Below, in pieces: positions 1-9,500 of a stretch of DNA of 43,718 bases. Each line of letters starts with the position of its first letter. Positions within the stretch are counted from its first letter, which is position 1. The notes under the pieces were generated by a model. That model was not told the origin of the DNA. It ran no database searches and saw nothing but the letters and a program-made list of their open reading frames with translations. Source of the DNA: Candidatus Iainarchaeum andersonii SCGC AAA011-E11 (GTDB lineage: Archaea > Iainarchaeota > Iainarchaeia > Iainarchaeales > Iainarchaeaceae); NCBI GenBank assembly GCA_000402355.1, contig AQRS01000041.1, positions 1-43,718 of the forward strand. Reading direction: 5' to 3'. The translations under genes and the position numbers were made by a program.

Positions 1-201
1 ATTCAACGCTACCTTATTTGAGTCGATCAAATAATCCAGTGCAACTTTGTAGGTCTGATACATCACTTTTTTGGGCAAGTTCTCCCAAAGTGCTGTTTTA
101 GTATACTTCCTATTATTCTTCTTGATAGCGTCCTCTATCATTCTTACAGTTTCCAACGTCGGTGACGGCCTTCTTTTAGCTTCCCCTTCAATCATTATCA
201 T
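1..201 (-). CDS. Small element-encoded protein, 3' end off the window (copy L)
   Basis: This is the same gene as the complete copy at 43375-43674, read on the minus strand and cut by the window edge after about 67 codons. The start at 201 was chosen because a TTTAAG box lies about 25 bases upstream, which suits a leaderless archaeal mRNA. The product is a small charged protein, probably helical with a winged-helix look (a TLETVRMIEDAIKK segment then KTALWENLPKKV). I do not recognise a named family. Its presence at both window ends marks it as multicopy. Confidence 0.6.
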   Translation of the reverse strand, partial: MIMIEGEAKRRPSPTLETVRMIEDAIKKNNRKYTKTALWENLPKKVMYQTYKVALDYLIDSNKVALN

Positions 202-286
202 ATTAAAGCATATGGTAGACTTAAATGTTACTATAGTCATTACTGCTGTCGAAATCACTGATGAAAGCGGCTCTGACTATTCGCAA
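1..286. repeat. Inverted copy of the right-end repeat (element copy L)
   Basis: These bases are the reverse complement of 43290-43575; I found no mismatch on reading through the two. Homology stops sharply after base 286, where the transposase reading frame begins. The copy is cut by the window edge, so its true length is unknown. It contains the promoter and the first two thirds of a small gene read leftward. The same boundary in two unrelated flanks argues for a mobile or multicopy element; an assembly or amplification artefact is the alternative. Confidence 0.93.
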
Positions 287-724
287 TTCATTCCTCTGCT
301 CAACAAGACAAAAATAGATTTTGCAATAAAAGAAGTCTCTGCGGATAAAGCATATCTTGGGAAAAGCAATCTTGAAGCAGTAGCAGCTATAGGTGCAATA
401 CCCTACATCCCTTACAAATCAAACACAATTCCTAAACGAAATGTTGGCCATATTTGGAATAAAATGTATTGGCATTTCAAGAACAACCCTCAAGAATGGG
501 GAGAACACTACCACAAGCGCAGTAACGTTGAATCAACTTTCAATATGGTCAAGCAAGCCTTTAGCGGTAGCCTTAGAACAAAAAATAACACTGCAAATGT
601 TAATGAAATACTTTGCAAGGCAGTCTGCCACAACCTTTGTGTCCTGATAATGGAATACCACGAAAACAAGCTCAACATCGATTTATCTACACAGGTCTCA
701 AAAATCGTAATTCCGATAAAATAG
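287..724 (+). pseudogene. C-terminal fragment of a DDE transposase (IS5/IS1182-like)
   Basis: The frame encodes about 145 residues typical of the C-terminal half of IS5/IS1182-group DDE transposases. It has the second catalytic Asp in EVSADKAYLGKSN, the downstream PYIPYKSN segment, and the catalytic Glu in RSNVESTFNMVKQAF. The first catalytic Asp and the whole N-terminal half are missing. The frame begins exactly at the edge of the repeat (287), so the repeat appears to have interrupted it. An open frame continues upstream to base 71, but that part is only the antisense of the element gene. No inverted repeat is recognisable after the stop. It is very probably inactive. Confidence 0.85.
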
Positions 725-756
725 GTCTCATTTATCTACAAGTCTCGGAAAGGGAA

Positions 757-784
757 GCTTATTTAATAACTATAGCACTATAGT
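757..784 (+). promoter_or_regulatory. TATA box and palindromic operator of the first vapBC pair
   Basis: An AT-rich box (TTATTTAATA, about 759-768) is followed at once by a perfect inverted repeat, ACTATAG-CA-CTATAGT, at 769-784. This ends 11 bases before the antitoxin start. The placement over the transcription start fits autorepression by the VapB/VapC complex, as is usual for this class. Confidence 0.6.
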
Positions 785-795
785 ATTGTGGTTTT

Positions 796-1005
796 ATGGA
801 AACTACAACCATACAGGTGGAAAAGCCCACGAAGGAATTGCTCAACCAGCTCAAGAAGGGCCTCAAATCCAGAACCTATGATGAGGTCATAAAAGCGCTG
901 GCGAGAAAAAAGGCTCCTTCCATGTACGGAAAATTGGCTGGCAGAAAAAAGGTCGGTTTCGCGAAGATGATGAAAGGGCTTCGTGACAAGAATGACAGAT
1001 TCTAA
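796..1005 (+). CDS. vapB: VapB-type antitoxin
   Basis: A 69-residue protein that begins with a short beta-strand segment (METTTIQVEKPTKELLNQL), followed by a helical stretch and a basic tail, the usual make-up of small archaeal VapB antitoxins. It should bind and block the RNase encoded by the next gene, and bind the palindrome at 769-784 to repress its own operon. The toxin gene starts inside its 3' end (overlap about 14 bases), which is typical translational coupling. The assignment rests mainly on gene context; the exact DNA-binding fold is not certain. Confidence 0.75.
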   Translation: METTTIQVEKPTKELLNQLKKGLKSRTYDEVIKALARKKAPSMYGKLAGRKKVGFAKMMKGLRDKNDRF

Positions 1006-1378
1006 AGTGCTGCTGGACTCAAGCGTCTGGCTGGGCTATTTTCTGGGCAACACGCCAAGAGCCAAAGAATTCGTTGATTCGGATGATGCCATCAACCTGA
1101 CTTCGGCCATTTCAATCCACGAAATCTACAAAAAAATTAACAAGCTCAGGGACCGAAAAGCAGCGGAAAAAGCGGTTTCGTTCATCGAAGAGAACAGCAT
1201 AATAATCGGGGTAACAAAAGAAACCGCGGTTCTCTCCGCCAGAAACTGTGAAAAATACGGTTTGCACACGATAGACGGCCTCATCTATTCCACGGCTATG
1301 CTGGAAAAGGCGGGATTCATAACAGCGGACAACGACTTTAGGAAAACGCCCAAAACCACAATCATTAGTGGAAAATGA
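992..1378 (+). CDS. vapC: VapC toxin, PIN-domain RNase
   Basis: A 128-residue PIN domain. The acidic residues that bind metal are visible: Asp in VLLDSSVWL near the start, Glu in SIHEIYKK, Asp in HTIDGLIYSTA and Asp in TADNDF. Such toxins are Mg-dependent endoribonucleases that cut tRNA or rRNA when freed from antitoxin. The start chosen is the ATG at 992; a GTG at 983 is in frame but would deepen the overlap with the antitoxin gene. All key residues are present, so it is probably functional. Confidence 0.88.
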   Translation: MTDSKVLLDSSVWLGYFLGNTPRAKEFVDSDDAINLTSAISIHEIYKKINKLRDRKAAEKAVSFIEENSIIIGVTKETAVLSARNCEKYGLHTIDGLIYSTAMLEKAGFITADNDFRKTPKTTIISGK

Positions 1379-1425
1379 GGCCGAAAAGAAACTGATAAAT
1401 AATTGTTGGGAAGTAATTTGTATTT

Positions 1426-1602
1426 ATGGAAGAAAAAGAAGAGGTAAAAGTGAAGGTTTGGCGGGAAGGCAACCGAATACTGGCAAGGAATGAGGAGCAC
1501 CACATAAATACTTTCGGAAAGAGCCTCGAGGATGCACTGGACAACTTTTATGAGGCTTATTCCCTGAATGAACATAACAGTAAGGAAGGCACCTTTAAAT
1601 AG
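1426..1602 (+). CDS. Small HicB-like protein
   Basis: A 58-residue protein, MEEKEEVKVKVWREGN then HHINTFGKSLEDALDNFYEAY. The pattern of strands followed by a segment like 'GxSLEDALxNFxEA' resembles the partial RNase-H fold of HicB/UPF0150 antitoxins. A GATAAATA box about 27 bases upstream (1394-1401) fits a leaderless start at the ATG. No HicA toxin gene is adjacent, so it would be an orphan antitoxin. The function is inferred from this short pattern only. Confidence 0.6.
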   Translation: MEEKEEVKVKVWREGNRILARNEEHHINTFGKSLEDALDNFYEAYSLNEHNSKEGTFK

Positions 1603-1633
1603 TTTTTAATGCCAAGTAATTATAGTGATTCTA

Positions 1634-1780
1634 ATGTACCAGAAAACCGTGGAAAAAGAGGGTTATTCCAAAAAGGAAATCATCAAAATGCGGAAAGCCC
1701 TGAAGAGCGGCATTCATGCTTACAGGAAAGACCCTGAATTCAGGAAAGCCCTCAAGGCATTCATCAAGGAAACTACTTAA
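1634..1780 (+). CDS. 48-residue basic helical protein, convergent with a PIN gene
   Basis: A short Lys-rich protein starting MYQKTVEKEGYSKKEI, predicted to be mostly helical. A TTTAAATAG box about 35 bases upstream supports transcription. Its stop overlaps the 3' end of the minus-strand PIN gene by 8 bases, tail to tail. That PIN gene has no antitoxin in the usual upstream position, so this may be its antitoxin encoded convergently; this is inference. I do not recognise the family. Confidence 0.5.
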   Translation: MYQKTVEKEGYSKKEIIKMRKALKSGIHAYRKDPEFRKALKAFIKETT

Positions 1781-2270
1781 GCAGGCTTTTGAAATCGCCC
1801 AGCCTGTAAAAAGTGGGCGTATGCAACTCTAATTTCTCATTGGCAATATTATAAGCATGAACAGCTTGCGGAGAGGCCATTGTTTTCTCATCATTGCTCA
1901 CCACAATATCAACGCCATGCAGTGACGCGGTTGCAACTATGAGGAAATCATTTCTCAATTCCGGAAAGGGATGCGTGCCAGAGTAATTCTGGTTATACCT
2001 TCCAGCAAGCGTTTCAATGAATTCTGTCACCGAATAATTTCTTTTCTCGCCAACAAAAGAGTCATACAGGCCAAGCGTGGCCCTCCTCAATTTTGTTCCC
2101 TTTACTTTGACATTCTTTGGAATATCCCTCAGTTCCTGCCTGATTACTGCGGAACCGCACACAACAAAATGCTTCCCCAGCAACAAATCCGGGAGACTAA
2201 CATTTTCCGCAGCAGTAAAAACCAAGCCATAAATGTTCGTATCCAGCAACACCCTGGTGGATTCGCGCAT
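1773..2270 (-). CDS. PIN-domain protein (VapC-like nuclease)
   Basis: About 165 residues with a PIN-like start (RVLLDTNIYGLVF), a central Glu in VIRQELRDIP, Asp in RNDFLIVATASLHG and a last Asp in VVSNDEKTM, the usual acidic set of PIN nucleases. The ATG at 2270 was preferred over an in-frame TTG at 2276. A TATTTAAGGA box lies upstream on the minus strand in the spacer shared with kae1. There is no antitoxin upstream; the only candidate partner is the convergent 48-residue gene. It is longer than a typical VapC, so it may belong to the longer PIN families. Confidence 0.75.
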   Translation of the reverse strand: MRESTRVLLDTNIYGLVFTAAENVSLPDLLLGKHFVVCGSAVIRQELRDIPKNVKVKGTKLRRATLGLYDSFVGEKRNYSVTEFIETLAGRYNQNYSGTHPFPELRNDFLIVATASLHGVDIVVSNDEKTMASPQAVHAYNIANEKLELHTPTFYRLGDFKSLLK

Positions 2271-2347
2271 ACACAAAAAAACACGGAAATATCCTTAAAT
2301 AGCAATTGCGAAATAAAGAATTACAACCCAACGAAAGAGGTCTTTCA

Positions 2348-3334
2348 ATGAAAAAACAAATCTGCCTCGGCGTGGAATCGACAGCCCATACCTTTGGAAT
2401 TGGCATCGTGGATTCGCAATGCAATGTTCTCGCGAACGAGAAGGATTCTTTTACAACGGAGTCCGGCGGACTCATTCCCCGCGAGCTGGCGGAGCACCAC
2501 TCCCGCGTTGGCGTGGAAATCATTTCGCGCGCAATTGAAAAGGCAGGAGTTTCCTGGAAAGAAGTTGACTGCATTGCATTTTCACAGGGTCCGGGAATCG
2601 GGCCTGCTTTAAGTGTGGGCGCTGTTGCTGCACGCATGCTTTCGCTTGAGCACAACAAGCCTTTGATCGGGGTGAACCATTGTGTCGCGCACATTGAAAT
2701 CGGCAAAAAGAAATGCGGATGCAAAAACCCATTGATTTTGTATGTTTCCGGCGGCAATTCACAGGTAATCGGATATGAATCTGGAAGGTACAGGGTTTAT
2801 GGGGAAACACTTGACATTGGCGTCGGAAATTTGCTGGATTCTTTTGGACGCGAAATTGGTTTGGGCTTTCCGGCGGGCCCGAACATGGATGAAATGTATT
2901 TTTTGGGAAAGAATTACATTGAATTGCCTTACTCCGTAAAGGGAATGGATTTGAATTTCTCCGGACTGCTTACAGCCGCAAAAATGAAAATCGGGAAAGC
3001 GGATGAAAAGGATTTGGTTTACAGTTTGATGCACACTGCTTTCGCAATGGTTGTTGAAGTAACGGAGCGAGCCCTGGCTCACACCGGAAAAAATGAATTA
3101 TTGCTCACGGGAGGCGTTGCCGCGTCGAAGGCGCTGCAAAAAATGTGTTCCGAGATGTGCAAAGAGCGCGGAGTGAACTTAAATGTTTGCCCGAGGGAGC
3201 TGGCAGTCGACAACGGTTGTATGGTCGGTTGGCTCGGCCTTCTCATGTACAATAGTGGCGTAACCACCCCAATAGAAAAATCACTGACAAATCAAAGGTT
3301 TAGGACCGACCAGCAGGAAGTCACTTGGCTATGA
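2348..3334 (+). CDS. kae1: Kae1, tRNA N6-threonylcarbamoyladenosine transferase
   Basis: The catalytic subunit of the KEOPS complex, which transfers threonylcarbamoyl to adenosine 37 of ANN-decoding tRNAs. The 328-residue protein has the ASKH fold start (CLGVESTAHTFGIGIVD), the metal-binding pair His111 and His115 in NHCVAHIE, the glycine loop YVSGGNSQV and a C-terminal LLTGGVAAS nucleotide-binding segment. The ATG at 2348 was chosen because it starts the conserved domain; frame upstream to 2306 is not conserved. In many archaea this gene is fused to the kinase Bud32; here it ends after the Kae1 domain and bud32 lies at 21310. Confidence 0.96.
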   Translation: MKKQICLGVESTAHTFGIGIVDSQCNVLANEKDSFTTESGGLIPRELAEHHSRVGVEIISRAIEKAGVSWKEVDCIAFSQGPGIGPALSVGAVAARMLSLEHNKPLIGVNHCVAHIEIGKKKCGCKNPLILYVSGGNSQVIGYESGRYRVYGETLDIGVGNLLDSFGREIGLGFPAGPNMDEMYFLGKNYIELPYSVKGMDLNFSGLLTAAKMKIGKADEKDLVYSLMHTAFAMVVEVTERALAHTGKNELLLTGGVAASKALQKMCSEMCKERGVNLNVCPRELAVDNGCMVGWLGLLMYNSGVTTPIEKSLTNQRFRTDQQEVTWL

Positions 3335-3436
3335 TTCAACATAATAAAAAAACAGGCGGAAGTGTTAATGAAAACCAGCAGCTGCTATATGAATGAAAAT
3401 ATAAATGCATAAACGAAAAATTAGTTTAGAGAAAAT

Positions 3437-3493
3437 TGCAACTATCAAGTAGTTGCACTTATGTATACAGAAACGGAGCATGGGTTTATAAAG
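3437..3493 (+). promoter_or_regulatory. Inverted repeat and TATA box upstream of the giant surface protein
   Basis: A perfect palindrome, TGCAACTA-TCAAG-TAGTTGCA (3437-3457), lies 26 bases upstream of a TTTATAAAG box (about 3485-3493). That box is about 25 bases before the TTG start at 3511, suiting leaderless transcription. The palindrome is well placed for a regulator binding just upstream of TBP/TFB. The rest of the 176-base gap is AT-rich with no gene that I can support. Confidence 0.5.
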
Positions 3494-3510
3494 AATTTAC
3501 TATTTAATTT

Positions 3511-6500
3511 TTGAAGAGCAAAATAATTTTCAAATTTGCGTGGGGTGGATTAATTTTGAATACTAATAAAAGTCAAAACAGCAATCCAGGCAAAAACAAT
3601 ATTTTTTCGATTTCCAAATTCTCGGCACTTCTTTTCTCCATCGTTCTCCTCGCAATCTCCGTTCACGCAGCCCACACTAACTCGGCAGAAATTTTCCCCG
3701 AATGGTCTGTCGCAGGAGAAACAATTGATTATAACGTAAGCATTTGCAATGTTCCTGATGGGAATGATTCGATTGATGAAGTTAGATTATACCAAGCAAG
3801 CGGTTATGACATAACTTCAGCCCATGATAAGGCCGATTGGTTTGAATCGCCCTTTAACCCCGTAAAAAAGTATTACCAATATACGACAGAAGACGCTAAC
3901 GCTTATATCACGGCAGGAAACTGCGAATTGTTCTCATTCACCGCAGAAACACCAGCGGAGGAAACATGTAACATAAAATGGAAATTTGAAACAAGAGACA
4001 TTGAAAATTTCTGGAAATTTGCCGAGGACGATACGAACGTTGACGACACAAACCCGGTCATCGAAAAAACGGTCGGAAATCCCCAATATGTTGACGGGGA
4101 CGATTTGTACATTACAACCGGCACACCCATAACTTTCTCGGCTGAGGATCCGGATCCGGAAGGAGTTTGTACTGCAAGCGGATTGGATTATTGTGAATAC
4201 AGGTACAAAATAAATGACGGGCCCTTTACAGAATGGACTGACATGGGCGAACCTGTAGAGGGGGAAATCCATTACGAGCTCAAATTTAAGGAAGAGTCAA
4301 TCCACACTTTGGAATACAGGTGCTTCGATGTTGCCGGAAACACGACAGGCATACTGAGCGAAGTCGACATAGTGGAAGATAAACCGCCGATAACGACCAA
4401 AACAATCAGCGAACCAAAATACATTGATGAAGAAACTGGCGCCGAGTGGGTGGATACAAACACAGTAATTAAAATCACGGCAGAAGACCAAAGCCCGCAC
4501 CCGAGCAACGTGAACAAGACATACGTGAAAAACACGATTTACAGAGACGAAGAGGATTGGCAAATATGCTACGACCCGCAGGAATTCTGCGAAGAGGATT
4601 CATGCGTAGCCTCGGCACAGAGTTATTGTGAAGAGAACTGGGAAGAGGACGAATACGACAGTTTCCTGGATTGCTTCGACGACTACATGACGGGCGAATG
4701 CAGTTATGACGTTCTTGAGGGAAGCATAGTAGACCAAGGGGAAGAATCATGCCACGCGCTTGATTACGTGAGCGTAGACAATTTGGGAAATGTCGGGGAC
4801 GCGAACGTAAACTGCTTCTTCGTTGACAAGACGCCACCTGAAATAAACAAGTACATCGGCAGAGACGAGCCGCAGTACGGCGATTGCCCGCCGGAACCGG
4901 GCAGCGATGACGAGTGCTTCATAACATCGGAAACCGACATACTGTTGGCCTGCCAGGATGTAGGCGACCACCCGTCACGCGGCGAAACCGTGTGGTACAG
5001 GTACAAGTTCACTGAAGACGGCAATACTTGGGGCGAGTGGCTGCCTAGAGAGGAGGACTGCGAAGGGCCTTTCGTTGAAGGCTGGTGCGATTATGCCCCG
5101 GGCAAAACCATAAATTTGCCGGAGAATTCACTCCATGAATTGCAGTGGTACTGTGAGGACGCTGTCCAGAAGAGAAGCCAAACTGACATTGAATTCTTTA
5201 AGGTCGACAACGAGCCGCCTATAATTTCAAAAGCGATGCTCGGCGACGAGAATGTAGATTATCTTGGTTCATGTCCGCCAGACCAGAACAGCGACGACAT
5301 TTGTTACGTTGCGGACAACGGCAGGGGCGGAATCTCGGTTTCGGCGAGTGATACTGCATACCCAAATAACGCAATACACGCGGTTGGCGATGCCACATGC
5401 AGCTACAAAGTATGGTGGGAAACCGAGCTTGAAGAATGTACACTAGCTACTGGTTCGTCTGAATCTAGTTCGCCATCATCTGTTGTAGATCTTGGAACAG
5501 CCGGCGATTTTGCCATATTGGCAAAGTCAGGAATCTCAACCACTGGAGCCACTTCAATTGTTGGAGACATTGGAGTGAGTCCAATTACCAGCACTGCCAT
5601 CACTGGATTTGGATTGGTAATGGATGCCTCGAATGAATTTTCGACATCATCCCTAGTGACTGGAAAAGTTTATGCAGCCGACTATACGCCTCCAACTCCT
5701 TCTAACATGACTACTGCTGTAAGTGACATGGAAGCAGCATACACTGCTGCCAATGGACTAGCGCCTACTGAACCTACTGAACTTGGGGCTGGAAATATTG
5801 GCGGGATGACACTAGCACCAGGGGTTTACAAATGGAGTACTGGCGTGACAATACCACTAGATATCGCCCTCGATGGAAACTCAACTGATGTTTGGGTCTT
5901 CCAGATAGCACAAACTCTTGACATCAGCTCTGGCAAGAAGGTTATCTTAAGTGGCGGCGCACAGGCTTCTAACATTTTCTGGGTGGTTGCTGGCACAACG
6001 ACACTTGGAACAACATCAGTTTTCAACGGAACTATTCTGGATAAAACATTGATTGCGATACAAACTGGCGCAACATTAAACGGCAGAGCGCTAGCACAGA
6101 CCGCGGTTACATTAGACGCTGCCATGATTGCCAAAAGCAAATATGTTGACGGCAGGTGCTTGCTTGACACTAACCAGTTTGGAGAGCAAGGCCAGGACAT
6201 TTTATTCCACGAGGACTCGACGCACGACGTTGAAATAACCTGCGAAGATGCTCTCGGAAACTTAGCTGAAGACAATGAGACATTCAAGGTTGATTCAACG
6301 CCTCCAGTTACTACAAAAATTTACGGCAATCCTCATTATCCAGCAAACATTAATGATCAAGCGCCTTACCCTCACTGGATTACAACAGACACCAACATTT
6401 CGCTCTGGGCTGAAGACGCCAAGGTTGGCGTTGACAAGCTATATTGGAGAAATACAGTAATAGAAAACCCACAAGGGTGGCAGGCATGCCAGCAGGCATC

Positions 6501-9500
6501 ATACTGCAATCCAGAATTCTATAATCAATACATCAACCAATCGAGCCCATTCAATGAAGTTGACGGCAACCACGCGGTTTTCAATAAGGAAGAGGAGAGC
6601 TGCCACGTAATTGAATATTATTCAGTCGACCTCTTGGGCAACACCGAGGAAATGAACTGGCAGTGCGTGTTCGTTGACAACACGGCCCCGGACGGCAACA
6701 AAGTAATTGGCCGGCCGCACGTCATCAAGTTTGACGGCGAAATCTGCGAAGAAGATGGAGGCGAAGGCGGCGGAGATTCACCATACGATGTCGGCGACGA
6801 AGTAGCTACAATCACATTCCCTGAAGGTTCTGGACCGGGCGGATTCGGTGTAGGGGTTGCCTTTGATGGAGAATTCCTGTACTACTCATACGGCGGCAGC
6901 ACGAACCTGTACAAGATAAGGCCGGACGGAACGGGCCACGCGGTCATAACTACTAGCGGAGTCACTCAAACTGGTTTGGGAGCACTTTCATACGATGCGA
7001 CCAGAGGAAAGATTTGGGCAGGAACATACGGCTGTGATGACAACGATGATGGGCCGGTATACTTGATTGACCCAGCAACCGGAGTTGCAACCTACATGTT
7101 CTCAGTGCCATCAACATACATATCCTATTGCCTTGATGACGGCATAGCATTTGACGCGAGCGACGACAGCATCTGGTACAGCGACGATGTTTCGCCGACA
7201 ATGGTGCACATGGACACCAACGGCGACTTCCTTGGAACAGTGGATGTCTGTGCAATAGATTCAAGGCTGTGCCACCAGAGCGGAGTCGCCATTGGAGGAG
7301 ATAATTTCTACATGGGCACGAATGGCAGCGAAGTAACGCTGAGAATCCACAGAGATACTCTCACGTTGCTCGACGAGTTCGTGAACACCGGCTTCAGGAT
7401 AGAGGACATGGAGTGCGACCCGGAGACATACGGGCCGACTGAAGTAATGTGGATAAGAGATGCATATGCAGGCCAGGCAAGGGCTTACGCCATTGAGCCA
7501 CAGACATGCGGCTTAGGTGGACAGACCCCAGGGCCAGTATGCGAAGGTGAAACAGAAGACTTTGTTTCACAGGAAACAACTTTCACATTGGATTGTAATG
7601 ACCAAGAACCGCACCCGGTTGACCACGAAGTACTGTACTTTAAGGTCTCGCTCGAGGATGATGGAACGCAGGACATTACAAGCGATTACTGTGAGCCAAA
7701 TGAGGATGGATGGTGTGTAGTTGAAAACCCGCCATACGAATTCCAGTTCGAAGAGGACACATACCACAATTTGGAGTTCTATTGTGAAGACGCTCTGGGT
7801 AATGAAAATGAGCCTGACCTCGAGTTCTTTACAGTTGACACGCAGGGGCCGGACATAAATAAAACTATTGAAGGCCCAAGCTTTGCTCCTGAAGGAAGCA
7901 GCTGCGACCAAAACGCAACCAAAAATCCGGAGAACGAGTGCTATGTGGATACAGCAACAAGTATTCTTGTTGATGCAGTAGACCCGCAACCGCACCCGGT
8001 TGATGATGTTACCTGTAAATGGAGGTACGCAATCGGCGAAGAAGAGTTTAGCGATGACTTTGGAGACTGGAACAGCACATTCCCAATAACATTCCCTGAG
8101 GAAAGCTACCACACACTCCAGATAGTGTGCCAAGACGCCTTGGGTAATTCAGCGGAAGACACGGAGTACTTCATAGTAGACAAGACACCTCCAGTAACAA
8201 CAAAGGAGTTCGACGAAGACCCGTACTTCTCGTGCAATGAGTGGGAGGGACAGTATAGTAGTGAAGAGTGTGTTCAGGATGAAGGCGGACATTACGTTCC
8301 GCAATGGGGAACATCTGATTTGAACGTTACCCTCAGTGCATACGATCCACGGCCACACCCAAGCGACGTGAATGCGACATACTACAGGATTACTCAGGTC
8401 AACGACCAAGACTGCAACGTCGGCGTTGAAGGCCGCCAAGACCCACAAATATATTGTGACAACGCTGTAGGCAGTGGTGACTGGAATGTTTATACTATAG
8501 GCCAGCCATTCAATATTTCGGAAGAGAGCTGCCATCTCATAGAGTACTACAGTGTTGACAATGTCAACAAGACAGAGGATTCAAAGAGAGAATGCATCTA
8601 CATTGACAACACAGGCCCGGACCCAATAAAGACAGTGGGAGAGCCAAGTGAACAATGGACGCCAGGACATAACGACGATCCATTGAGCGTGTACTACCCG
8701 TACATAAACAACTTGTGCTGGAGTGGTGACTCTAACTCAATCGACTGCTGGCAGGTAACGCTACTCACTCCTGTTACAATGGAGTGTGTGGATCCGCAGC
8801 CACATCCGGTCAACCACAGCACCATGAACTTCATGGTCGACTTTGACGGCGATGACATAACTCCGGAGTACTGTAGAGAGCTTGGGGGAACAATGACCGA
8901 GGATGGCTGGTGCCACATTGACAAGGACAAGCAAGTCATTTATTTCGGCGAAGAATCCGAGCACAACCTCAAATATCAGTGTGTGGACGCGCTTGGAAAC
9001 GTCGGTCCGGTTGATGACGAGAAGTTCAAGGTAGAGGGAACGAGCTTCCAAATTAATTTGAATAAGAAGTGGAACCTTGTTTCAGTTCCATTTGTATTGC
9101 AGGACAGCAACATCATGAAGGTCTGGGAAAGCATTGACGGGAATGTTGATGCAATCTGGGCATACGATTCAATCCTTGGCTGGCAGGTTTATAGGCCATC
9201 GAGCCCACAGACAAGCAACCTGGATACCATGGACCCGGGAAGAGGATACTGGGCAAGTATGCTCCGTGATGCAAATCTCGTTATAGGAGGAGCATTATTC
9301 AGCCCGGCAGTTACGCCGCCCAGCTGGCCAATAGTCCCGGGATGGAACCTGATAGGCTATTACGGAAACGACGGACTGTTCACGCCGCCACTGCAGACAA
9401 AAACAGTGTATGATGGACCTGATACGGACTACGATAGTTCAGATGCAGATCTTATCCCTGACGGCCCAGGAAGAACAGCAGGATGCTCTTTGTACTCGCT

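Noticed and set aside
71..724. A 217-codon frame that looks like one protein with a membrane-like N-terminus and a transposase C-terminus
   Set aside because: The first 72 codons are antisense to the small element gene inside the repeat. Only the part from 287 is transposase; the fusion is a by-product of the junction.
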